Source: Sphingobium estronivorans
GTDB lineage: Bacteria; Pseudomonadota; Alphaproteobacteria; Sphingomonadales; Sphingomonadaceae
Assembly: GCF_008692605.1 (NCBI RefSeq)
Contig: NZ_LFCT01000019.1
Span: 1-64,000 of the forward strand
Reading direction: 5' to 3'
Length of the DNA: 64,000 nucleotides
The notes beneath the pieces were generated by a model, which did not search any database, was not told the DNA's origin, and saw nothing but the letters and a program-made list of their open reading frames with translations. A program made the translations under genes and the position numbers. This document shows, piece after piece, positions 43,690-51,893 of the stretch (positions within the stretch are counted from its first letter, which is position 1; every line of letters starts with the position of its first letter).

Positions 43690-45258
43690 TCAGGTGAAAC
43701 CCAATACGCCGGGATTCATAAGTCCCCGAGGATCGAGCGCCCGTTTTATGGTGAGAAGCAACTGTTCCGGCGCGGGCGAAAGGGCCGGTCGGAAAGGATA
43801 GGTGCGTCCGATCTGGTTGGAAGCCGCGCCAAGACTGCGGAACAACTCCACGGTCTGCTGGCGGAGTCGGTCGACGAGCGCACGGCCTGCCGGATTGGGT
43901 GCCGGTTCGGTGAAGCGCGTGAGATGGTCGCATTCGGGCGCCATTCGATGCAAAGGTTGCCAGCTGTCCTGCCAGTGGAAGACGGGTTCGAAGCTGAAAC
44001 AATGGTTGGCGAGCGCGGAGACGAGGCGGGTATGGGTCACGCCGCAAGCCGCCATCTCTTCGGCATGGGGTGCGATCATGGCGTCGAACGCGTCGATCAG
44101 GAGATGGGCGTCGGAATGTGCGACCTTGGCATTCAGCGCCGCCCAGCGTCCGCCCCGTGGGCCAAGCACGCCATTCAGATTGGCGAAGATTTCCGCCCGC
44201 GCGACACGGGGGATGGTGGGCGCGACGACGATCCCGCCGCTTTGCACAGCGATGCGCTGCGCCGCGTCGAGGTCCGCTTCCACCGCTGCGGCGCAGCGTC
44301 CGGCGGCCGTCAGGTGAAGGGAAAAATGGCCTTCGGGAATGAAGTCCGTGCCGCCCTTGGCGAGGGATGCCAGCGCCTTGATTGCCTTGAGCGCGCCACC
44401 GGCTTCACGGGCGACCGACATGGCGGTTTTTGCCATGGTCGTCGCGTCGGCATGGACCGCGCCAGCCGCGCTGGGATCCAGAATATACACTTCCTCCGCC
44501 AGATCGGCGCGTGCGATCTCGCACAGCGCATCGGCGGCCTGCTTGATGCAGGCGAAGGCGAAGCTGGCATAGCCCTGTTCCGCAGGGCTGCGGATCAGGC
44601 GGAAGGTCGCTTCGGTCTTGATGCCGAACATGCCGCCATCATGGGTGAAGAGGCCGGTGAGGTCGGGACCGAAGCTGCGCAATATCGGCTTGCTGGGCTG
44701 GGCAAGGGCGCCCTGGCCGGTGCGCAAGATGGTGCCGTCGGCCAGGACGATTTCCATCCCCAGGACATTTTCTGCTGCCGACCCATAGCGCGCCGAACCG
44801 AAGAACAGCGCGCCATGGCCAAGCCCGCCGCCGACCGTCGCACCGGCCCCGGAGAATGTGCCGATGTAGGGCAGGCGCAGCCCGCGCGGTTTCAGCGCGT
44901 CGTTGATCTGCTTCCATGTCACGCCCGCCTGGACGGTGATCGTCATATCCTGCTCAGCTATGTCGAGGATGCGGTTCATGCCGCGCATGTCGACCGTGAT
45001 CGTCCGGGCGGAGGGCGGTGCATAGCCGCCGGTATAGCTGAGGCCGCCGCCCCGCGGGACGACGGCATGGCCCTGTGTCGTGGCCGCCGCGACGATGGCG
45101 GCGACGTCGGCCGCATCGCGCGGCGCGACCATGGCGGCGGGGCGATCGGCCGTCACATGGACGTCGTTCGCCGCCAGCGTCACGGCCTCGTCGTCGGTGC
45201 GGACGGCATCGGCGCCAAGGCGCGCCGTCAGCATGTCAATCAGAGCGCGATCGGTCAC
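43690..45258 (-). CDS. GlcD/D-lactate-dehydrogenase-type FAD-linked oxidase, copy 2
   Basis: This 522-aa paralogue of the oxidase at 16924-18483 shares PRGGGLSYTGGY (68-79), VQAGVTWKQIND, GATVGGGLGHGA and the terminal DPRGLMNPGVLGF. No export signal is visible. GTG 45258 overlaps the membrane-protein stop (GTGA) and has GGAAG upstream; ATG 45270 is an alternative. The gene is followed by cytochrome c. The likely reaction is oxidation of a hydroxylated intermediate with electrons going to the respiratory chain. Confidence 0.85.
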   Translation of the reverse strand: MTDRALIDMLTARLGADAVRTDDEAVTLAANDVHVTADRPAAMVAPRDAADVAAIVAAATTQGHAVVPRGGGLSYTGGYAPPSARTITVDMRGMNRILDIAEQDMTITVQAGVTWKQINDALKPRGLRLPYIGTFSGAGATVGGGLGHGALFFGSARYGSAAENVLGMEIVLADGTILRTGQGALAQPSKPILRSFGPDLTGLFTHDGGMFGIKTEATFRLIRSPAEQGYASFAFACIKQAADALCEIARADLAEEVYILDPSAAGAVHADATTMAKTAMSVAREAGGALKAIKALASLAKGGTDFIPEGHFSLHLTAAGRCAAAVEADLDAAQRIAVQSGGIVVAPTIPRVARAEIFANLNGVLGPRGGRWAALNAKVAHSDAHLLIDAFDAMIAPHAEEMAACGVTHTRLVSALANHCFSFEPVFHWQDSWQPLHRMAPECDHLTRFTEPAPNPAGRALVDRLRQQTVELFRSLGAASNQIGRTYPFRPALSPAPEQLLLTIKRALDPRGLMNPGVLGFT

Positions 45259-45917
45259 GCCGGCTTCCATACGCTAACGATGGTGATCGCGCCGATGAAT
45301 ACCCACAGCAGCAAAAGCACCGACGTCGCCCGTACATAGGTCCGCTTGATGATCGCATTGGTCTCATTGGTCGGCCCTTCGCGCGTCATGATCGCCCAGG
45401 TGCGGAAATGCGCGATGAGCGCAAGGCGGATGCCGACGCCGCACATCATGACGCAGGCGAACAGCGCCAGTTTCCAACGCAGCCATTGGGGCATGTCCCA
45501 TGCCCCGCCGATCAGTCCGGTGGCAACGCCCAGCAAGACCGCCATCAACAGATAGCGCGAGCCACGATCGATGGCGCCCAGCGTCTTGCCGATACGGCTG
45601 TGGCGCAGGCGATGGACCAGTTCGACAAAGGTGAACCAGAGCGCACCGAAAATGCCGAAGCCGATCGCCGTAGCCTCTCCACCGGGAATATAGCCGTAGA
45701 GCGCGGCGATGGCGGGGCCAAGGCTGGCCTGCAACACAAGGGCATAGCGGACATGCTGGTCGACATGCATCACATGCTCCATCAGCCGCGACCGTTCCTC
45801 GAACGGCATGCGGTCGCCGTAGGAGACATAGCGATAGGTGCTGTTGATCACGAATTCGGAACCGAGCCAGTAGCCCAGTACCGCGATATGGGCGGCGAGC
45901 AGCCAGGCGACGATCAT
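45255..45917 (-). CDS. Multi-pass membrane protein (family M copy 2)
   Basis: This 220-aa protein has about five hydrophobic segments. The first helix includes AHIAVLGYWLGSE. EHVMHVDQHVRYALVLQASL carries three His close together. The C-terminus NETNAIIKRTYVRATS aligns with the tail of the 22463-23143 protein. It overlaps both neighbouring genes by 4 nt. Co-translation with an FAD oxidase and nearby cytochrome c suggests it could relay electrons across the membrane, but no known haem-binding signature is certain. Confidence 0.75.
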   Translation of the reverse strand: MIVAWLLAAHIAVLGYWLGSEFVINSTYRYVSYGDRMPFEERSRLMEHVMHVDQHVRYALVLQASLGPAIAALYGYIPGGEATAIGFGIFGALWFTFVELVHRLRHSRIGKTLGAIDRGSRYLLMAVLLGVATGLIGGAWDMPQWLRWKLALFACVMMCGVGIRLALIAHFRTWAIMTREGPTNETNAIIKRTYVRATSVLLLLWVFIGAITIVSVWKPA

Positions 45918-46645
45918 GCGGCCGTCTCCGTCCGGTCATAGGCGGTCAGTTCATAGGCGGTCTGCATATAGCCGCCTACCGCCGCCTTCAGCAGCACATA
46001 GTCGCCATCGTCGGTGCACCACAGGTCGTAAGGCGGGTGTTCCAGCAGCAGGCCGGGAATGTCGGTGAAGCGGAAATGCAGCGCGTCAAAGCGGCCCGCC
46101 GCGACCTTCACCGTTTCCCGTCCGACAAATTCGATGGCAAGGTCGATCGGGAACAGCATCGGCCCGGTCGCGCCGCGATGGTCGGGAGAGGAGAGCAGGA
46201 TGTTGCGGAACACCTGCACGCCCGGCCCTTGCGACAGGTCGTAGAGGCTGAGCAGGAAGCCGTCATTCACCATCGCATGGTTGCCGAAGGCGACAAGCGG
46301 CGCATCCAGTTCCATGCGCTGGGACACGCGGCCCTCGACCGTGGTCATCGCCTCGCACTCGGCGAAATTGTTCGCGAAGCGGAACCAGCCCGACCCGCGA
46401 AACTCACCGCCCACGGCGATGCGCACGAAGCTTTCCTTTGGCAGCCCGTCGCTGCCGATGCGCAGGTTGACGTCGCGCACGACCGAAGGGGCGTCGTCGA
46501 TCTGCCCATGTGCGGCGATGGTGCGGCAGCCGTCGGCGTGGAAATCCATGCGGAAATGCTCACGCCCACGGCCCTGGCCCATGCGTTCCGGCTTGGTGCT
46601 GGTATAGAGGATCGTGCCGGTGACACTGCGGGTTACGCCATTCAT
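45914..46645 (-). CDS. Uncharacterised beta-rich protein (243 aa), family X copy 2
   Basis: It is the same length as the protein at 13575-14306 and shows the same ordered motifs: ITG/VTG..YTS.KP at the N-terminus, RGREHF, SVVRD, SPDHRGAT, FVGRETVKVAAGRFDALHFRF, HPPYDLW and GYMQTAYEL. It has no signal peptide or known domain. It overlaps the membrane protein and nitrilase homologue genes by 4 nt. Conservation of length and motif order across two diverged copies argues for a defined ligand or partner. Confidence 0.73.
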   Translation of the reverse strand: MNGVTRSVTGTILYTSTKPERMGQGRGREHFRMDFHADGCRTIAAHGQIDDAPSVVRDVNLRIGSDGLPKESFVRIAVGGEFRGSGWFRFANNFAECEAMTTVEGRVSQRMELDAPLVAFGNHAMVNDGFLLSLYDLSQGPGVQVFRNILLSSPDHRGATGPMLFPIDLAIEFVGRETVKVAAGRFDALHFRFTDIPGLLLEHPPYDLWCTDDGDYVLLKAAVGGYMQTAYELTAYDRTETAA

Positions 46646-47784
46646 TTCCAGACACCTTTGTCACGCAGATAGCGCCCGGCGTCCTTCACGTCGCTGGGCA
46701 GATAGTTATCGAACAGGTTCGGCGGGAAGCGCGGCGTGTAGCCGTTGAACACATCCATATAGAGTTGCGGATGGATCGTCGGCTGGCGGTGCCGCGCGCG
46801 GAAGGCGCCGATGGGGATGCGCGCCGTCACCAGCGTTTCATTGGGCGATTTGGCAATCGCCATGGCTTCGCCGTCAGGTCCGTAAATGGCGGAGCCGCCG
46901 GCGTTCGTATCCTCGAAGAAGGGCGATCCGGGCGAGATCGCATTGTTCGAAACGGCGGTATAGACGCTGTTGTAGAGAGAGGTGGCGGCAATGTCGGCGG
47001 GCACGAAACCGCCGGTCGCCGTGCGCAGGATGACTTCGGCGCCCTTGATCGCGAGGGCGCGAAACAGTTCCGGTTCGCGCTGGACCGAACTGGTCGCGAT
47101 ATTGCCGATCGGCGTCTGGATGACCGGCAGGATCGCGTCGCGCCCGTACATTTCGACGAAACGGTCGAGCACGTCGTAGATGGTCGTCGTGAACAGCTCT
47201 ATCTCGCCGCCGAACGCGCCCTTGATGTTGCGGGCCTTCCACCCGCGCGAGAGGATGCGGCCATCGGGACCGATGACGGTGGTGATGGACAGCGCGTGGC
47301 CCGGCCAGTCGGGATCGCGCGCATAGGAGCCGAATACGACATAGGTGCCGTATTGGCGGGCCTTTTTCGCAATCGCCTCCGTCTCCACGCCGGGGATTTC
47401 GATCGCGACCTTCAGCACGTCTTGCCGCGTCCAGCCCGCGCCGAAGCCGGTGATCGGAAATTCGTGGAAGAACAGCAGGTCGGGTCCGCCGCCAAAGGCG
47501 AAGGCGGCGTCGATCAGGCCCAACATATGGTTGAGGTTCTCGCGCCGGCTCGCCTCGACACGGGCAAGGTCGACGGGGATGGAGCGCGCCTGCGCCACGC
47601 CCAGCGTCCAGCTTTCCTTGGCCAACGGAGCGACGGGATAGCGGCCGTCAGGGCTGACGCTGACGTCGGCCTTGGGCGCGGTGGGGGCGGCAGCGGCCTG
47701 GCCTGAAACGCCGAGAGCGGCGGAGAGGCCAATGCCTCCCGCCGCACCCAACAGCGCCCTGCGTGAAAGCGCCGCTTGGTTCAT
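46642..47784 (-). CDS. Tat-exported nitrilase-superfamily homologue lacking the catalytic Cys, copy 2
   Basis: This 380-aa protein opens with a twin-arginine signal (LSRRALLGAAGG, cleavage near AAA at 31-33), so it should fold in the cytoplasm and act in the periplasm. The nitrilase fold shows E108 (FFHEFP) and K183 (RGWKARN). The nucleophile position is Ser232 (ATSSVQREPE) rather than Cys. Its paralogue at 15864-16919 has no Tat signal but the same Cys-to-Ser change. It is likely a binding protein or an enzyme with altered chemistry. Confidence 0.82.
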   Translation of the reverse strand: MNQAALSRRALLGAAGGIGLSAALGVSGQAAAAPTAPKADVSVSPDGRYPVAPLAKESWTLGVAQARSIPVDLARVEASRRENLNHMLGLIDAAFAFGGGPDLLFFHEFPITGFGAGWTRQDVLKVAIEIPGVETEAIAKKARQYGTYVVFGSYARDPDWPGHALSITTVIGPDGRILSRGWKARNIKGAFGGEIELFTTTIYDVLDRFVEMYGRDAILPVIQTPIGNIATSSVQREPELFRALAIKGAEVILRTATGGFVPADIAATSLYNSVYTAVSNNAISPGSPFFEDTNAGGSAIYGPDGEAMAIAKSPNETLVTARIPIGAFRARHRQPTIHPQLYMDVFNGYTPRFPPNLFDNYLPSDVKDAGRYLRDKGVWK

Positions 47785-48305
47785 AGCGCCGCCCGCGGAC
47801 GGTAGCTGTAGTAGCTTGGATCGTCATAGGCCTGCCAATCGCGCGAGACCCGGTTTTCGTTGATCACGGTGCGCTGGAACAGGCGGCCCTTGCGATACCA
47901 GTGCCAGGTCCGGTTCTTGGCATCGCCGTCTTCCGCGACGGTGATCATTTCATAATAGCGGAAGTCGGGTTCGTAGGTCCGCGTCCAGCCGACCATGATG
48001 GTCCGATTGGTTTCGTCATAGTTGAGCGCGCCGACGAAGCCGTCGATCAGTTCATTCTTGATCCAGATGCGGTCGCCCTGAAAGATGCCGTCGAAATAGC
48101 GGATTTCCTGCGTGCCGTCGGCCCAGGTGTAGATGTTGGTCTGGCTCAGCTTCGCAACGCCGTCGGGACCGTCGGTCAGGCGGCAGACAAGGCGCGACTT
48201 GTGGCGGTCGATGATGTTGTGGTCGGCGTCGAGATGGACATATTCGCCTTCCCACACACCTGCCTGATCGGCGACGATCGGCTGTTTTTCCGTAATGATC
48301 TGCAT
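47781..48305 (-). CDS. DUF3598-like (lipocalin-type) protein, copy 2
   Basis: This 174-aa paralogue of the protein at 7440-7940 keeps the motif order GVWEG, HKSRLVCR, WIKNELIDG, NRTIMVGW, YEMITV, RTWHWYRKG and VSRDW. It is the first gene of the leftward operon divergent from the LysR gene. Both copies lack signal peptides. The function is unknown. Recurrence with the FAD oxidase, nitrilase homologue and family X points to a shared task. Confidence 0.75.
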   Translation of the reverse strand: MQIITEKQPIVADQAGVWEGEYVHLDADHNIIDRHKSRLVCRLTDGPDGVAKLSQTNIYTWADGTQEIRYFDGIFQGDRIWIKNELIDGFVGALNYDETNRTIMVGWTRTYEPDFRYYEMITVAEDGDAKNRTWHWYRKGRLFQRTVINENRVSRDWQAYDDPSYYSYRPRAAL

Positions 48306-48407
48306 ATGCCCTCACTCTCTCTGTACCCCGATCATTGCGCAGGGCGGGTTACGAAGCGAACAACAAATGATCTTTTTGAACAACCATAGGTGGTGTATTG
48401 GAGGTTT

Positions 48408-49301
48408 ATGGAATCACGGCAGGTACGGCATTTTCTGGCCGCATATGACATGGGCACTTTCGCTTCCGCTGCGGAATGGCTGGGGTTGAGCCAGCAGGCG
48501 ATCAGCAAGAGCATCCTGCGTCTTGAAGCGCAGCTGGGTGTACGCCTGTTCGAACGGGACGGGCGTCGCGTGCGTCCGACCCGCTATGCGGAACTTTTCC
48601 TGCCCCATGCCCGTGCCATTGCTGCGGAAAGTGATCGTTTTCGCGCCGACCTGACCGACATGCTGGGCGGGCGGCATGGCCGGTTAAGAGTTGGCGTGGG
48701 GCCCAGCGCCGCGGCGGATGTCGTCGCCAGTGCGGTGAAGATGTTGGTGGTCGAGCGGGCTGATGTGCGCCTGACCGTGTTGGCTGGCGTCTACGAAACG
48801 ATGGTCAATGATCTTTTGCTTGGCAAATTGGACGTGATCGTAGCGGTCCGTCAGGTCGACCGCCACGACCCGCTTATCCGTGAGGAGGTTCTGGGGGACA
48901 TCCGCTATGGTGTCTTCGCTGGCGCAGGGCATCCACTGGCGAACAGGGGCTGTATGACGCTCCATGATCTGAAGAATGAGCGCTGGCTGGCCGGTGCCAA
49001 TATCGGTGCAGTGGAGCAGGCAATCGACGCTAGTTTTCATGCCGGCGGAATGGTTCGACCGCAGCCTGAAATTGAGACGACCTCCGTCATTTTTACGCTG
49101 GCGGTGCTCGACGGAGGCACGCACCTGACGATCCTACCCGAAATGCTGCTGGCCCGTGATCTAAAGGCTGGAAGGATCGTCAGGATCGATGTTGATGTGG
49201 AACCATGGACGCGGCCCTTGATCGTCGCGACGCGGGTGCGTGCACCCAAGCCTCCCGTTGTGGACGCATTTATGGCCAATCTTTTCAAGGCAATAGGCTG
49301 A
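48408..49301 (+). CDS. LysR-family transcriptional regulator
   Basis: This 297-aa regulator has an N-terminal winged helix (RQVRHFLAAYDMGTFASAAE, LSQQAISKSILRLEAQLG, LFERDG) and a periplasmic-binding-like effector domain. ATG 48408 follows GGAGG closely. It is transcribed away from the DUF3598-like gene. LysR regulators commonly control the divergent operon, so it may govern 48.3-42.3 kb in response to a pathway intermediate, alongside the GntR protein. Confidence 0.9.
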   Translation: MESRQVRHFLAAYDMGTFASAAEWLGLSQQAISKSILRLEAQLGVRLFERDGRRVRPTRYAELFLPHARAIAAESDRFRADLTDMLGGRHGRLRVGVGPSAAADVVASAVKMLVVERADVRLTVLAGVYETMVNDLLLGKLDVIVAVRQVDRHDPLIREEVLGDIRYGVFAGAGHPLANRGCMTLHDLKNERWLAGANIGAVEQAIDASFHAGGMVRPQPEIETTSVIFTLAVLDGGTHLTILPEMLLARDLKAGRIVRIDVDVEPWTRPLIVATRVRAPKPPVVDAFMANLFKAIG

Positions 49302-49871
49302 ATCGCAGCGATCATGGACGATGCAGAAAATTTACCTCAATGCGGAAGGCTTTCGAGATAAGGGCGATAGGGATAGCAGGGTTGTTTCCCCACGAAGCGA
49401 TCCCTGATCACGGCCTCCGCGACTGTCAACGGCGGGTTAGTCGGCGGCGGACGGACTGTTTGAGGTGATAGCTGTCGCCGTTCATGCCGCCAACTCCGAC
49501 AGCAGAATGGCATAGTCGGTGGCGCGCGTCGTATTTACGAATTGAAGCTTCAGAGAATACCGGACTGAACGCCAGTGAAGTTGACGATCTCGGTCATGCC
49601 CGATCTTCATGGAGAGTGATCGTGGATTGATGAAAGATTGGCGGGAAATAGGATAAGAGCTTTTGCGCCGATACAGAATAATCATCGAAGGATTTCATGA
49701 TGTCTGCATAGACGCGCTGCCGGTCGGCACCAACGGCAGACAGAGGCCGTGGTCCTTCGGCGCTGTCCGAAGGTCGCATTGAAAATAGTATGTCCTCCCC
49801 GTGAAAGCAATTGGAGCGGCGGAATTCCTGCCCTTGCTTATACTCCCGGCAATGTCTGAGAGGAGTTTGCC
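49302..49871. other. Decayed intergenic region after the catabolic cluster
   Basis: No complete gene is evident. On the minus strand a frame ends TRATDYAILLSELAA, and its TGA overlaps the ATG of a 19-codon frame MNGDSYHLKQSVRRRLTRR (49426-49485). The paired tail and head look like truncated remains of two genes, possibly from a mobile element, but I cannot name them. Confidence 0.35.
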
Positions 49872-50792
49872 ATGCGCGCGGTTGATGAACTGATCGCCTT
49901 TGCACGATCGCCCGATCCGTTCCGGAAAGCGCCGGACAATCTGGCTGAATTGCAGTTGGAGGCCGCGCGCGAGCGCTTCGCGGAGCGGCGTCAGAAGATC
50001 AGGGTACTCGACAAGCGGGCGCGTGAGGCGGGCATTACGACGATCGACAGCTTTGCCGATCTTGTTCCGCTGCTTTTCGCCCACACCAGTTGCAAAAGCT
50101 ATCCCGAAGCCTTTGTCGACAATGCTCAGTGGAGCCATATGAACATGTGGCTCGGGACATTAAGCAGCTATCCAACCGACAATATCGACGTCGCCGACGT
50201 GCGCGATATTGACGACTGGCTGGATCGCGCCAAGACGGCCGGCCATCATGTCCTTCGCGTCGAGCGGGACATCGGGCAAATCCTCCTTCCTCGACCAGTC
50301 GACACAGGATCGCGATCTTTCGATCGACGCCTGTCTTGCGGCCGCCAACCTGTCGACACCGGGTTATGTGCCTGATCATGACCGGTTTGTATTCACGATG
50401 ATGCCGCCGCGCGGCACGCACAAGATGATCGATTTCTGCAACGCGCACTTCCCGCGCTGGGCCACGTCGGGCGAATTCCATTGCCTCAGCGACGATCCTG
50501 TCCTCGCCTTCGATGCGATGCGACCCGCGCAACTGTGCCGCCTACTCGCTGCAGGCAAGGTCGGCCGTGGTGAGATCGTCGCCTATGAAGCGGATGTCGC
50601 GGCGCGGCAGGCGAAGCCGGTGGGGGAGTTGGAGAACTGGATGGATTGCTGGAAAGCCGTCGGCATCGGCCCCTTTATGTCGGCGTGATGTATGGCGTCT
50701 CCTGGCAGATCGTGCAGATCCTGCACGCCCGGGGGATCAAGGATGGCAATTTCCACCCCGACCTACCCTGCACTGCTCGCCAACATTGGTGC
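49872..50792 (+). pseudogene. Frameshifted PaaK/LuxE-like adenylate-forming ligase
   Basis: The N-terminal part (VDELIAFARSPDPFRKAPDN, SYPEAFV, W.DRAKTAGHH) is in one frame up to about 50247. The phosphate loop ASSGTSGKSSF and the following PPRGTHKMIDFCNAHFPRW are in the next frame, ending at 50688. A third piece (GVSWQIVQILHARG, GNFHPD) is readable only after skipping the stop. Frame change and early end indicate an inactivated gene, apparently also truncated. It resembles acyl-protein synthetase LuxE or PaaK-type ligases. A sequencing error at one site could explain only the first break. Confidence 0.6.
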
Positions 50793-51201
50793 GAAAGAAA
50801 AACCTAACCGTGCGGCGCTGCGTGTGCTGGCGCGACGAATACGGCAAGAAGTTTATCCCAGAATTGAAGAACCTGCGGAGCGACGACGACAGGTTCGGCG
50901 TGCGATCATCGCTATGCTCAGATATTGAGCCTGTCATCCGATTTCAGGAATAAGCGACCCTTGTCGGTCACTCAGTGGCGAATTTTTTATTCCAGGTGCG
51001 GACGGTCCGGTTCGGCGGCTTTCTAAAGAAGGCTGCCCACTTCGCGAAGAACTCAATATGAAGTTTACCCAAAGGATTTGGCCGGTGGCATGGATATGCG
51101 GCGCGTTCGGTGTTTCGCGAAGCGACGGCTGATGGTGCGCGCCGAGCTGGCCCGAAAGCCACCCTAGCTTACCATATTATATCCCATAATGAAAGCAGAT
51201 T
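50793..51201. other. Region without a convincing gene
   Basis: A plus-strand tail (RAALRVLARRIRQEVYPR and so on, stop at 50928) has natural-looking composition but no start of its own. It may be a fragment fused to the pseudogene by deletion. Further right there is only AT-rich sequence (CATATTATATCCCATAATG, 51173-51191), probably the promoter of the Lrp-type gene. Confidence 0.4.
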
Positions 51202-51681
51202 ATGCCAAGAGTGCCGTTGGACGATATCGACATCAAAATCCTGGACCGGCTGCAAATGGATGGCCGGATGACCAATCAGGCATTGTCCGAAGAGGTCGGC
51301 CTTTCCCCCAGCCCCTGCCTGCGGCGAGTGCGTCTGCTGGAGGAAAATGGCATCATTTCGGGCTATGTCGCGCTGGTCAAACCCGATGAAGTCGGCCTTG
51401 CCGTTTCGGCCTTCGTCCGTATCCGGCTCGATCGGCAGGATGACAGTCACCTGTCCCTGTTCGAATCCACCGTCACCGAGTTTCCTGAAGTCATGGAATG
51501 CTATCTGATGAGCGGCGAGGCCGACTATCAATTGCGCGTCCTGGTCGGTTCATTGGGAGAGTTCGAGGATTTCTTGCGCCACAAGCTGACCAAGATCACC
51601 GGCGTCTCCCAAGTCACCACCAGTTTTGCTTTGCGGCCCGTGGTGTATCGTACTGCACTGCCGCTCAGGGCAGGAGTATGA
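51202..51681 (+). CDS. Lrp/AsnC-family transcriptional regulator
   Basis: This 159-aa protein has an N-terminal helix-turn-helix (LDDIDIKILDRLQMDGRMTN, LSPSPCLRRVRLLEENGII) and a C-terminal RAM ligand domain (VMECYLMSGEADYQLRV). Such regulators sense amino acids and often control an adjacent gene. The flanking genes are a dead ligase and a PQQ dehydrogenase, so the target is unclear. ATG 51202 lies just after an AT-rich promoter-like region. Confidence 0.93.
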   Translation: MPRVPLDDIDIKILDRLQMDGRMTNQALSEEVGLSPSPCLRRVRLLEENGIISGYVALVKPDEVGLAVSAFVRIRLDRQDDSHLSLFESTVTEFPEVMECYLMSGEADYQLRVLVGSLGEFEDFLRHKLTKITGVSQVTTSFALRPVVYRTALPLRAGV

Positions 51682-51893
51682 CGACCATAGCGGACTGTTC
51701 GGTTCCAGCCCTAGGCCATAGCCTCCATTGACCCATCATTGTCGGAAAAGGCATGTGATCCTGTCGTTACGTATGGCGCGCCGTCACATCCACGTCCCGC
51801 GTCGCAGCGCGCGGATTGCTTATTCATGCCCGGAGGCCTATCCGTCCTTCTTGGCTGTCGTCGTGACGGGGATTGGGTGAGAAGGGCAGGCAG

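Noticed and set aside
43552-45339. 595-aa open frame on the plus strand opposite the second FAD oxidase
   Set aside because: It is an antisense shadow in GC-rich DNA, rich in Arg/Gly/His, with no domain motifs; the minus strand encodes a clear enzyme.
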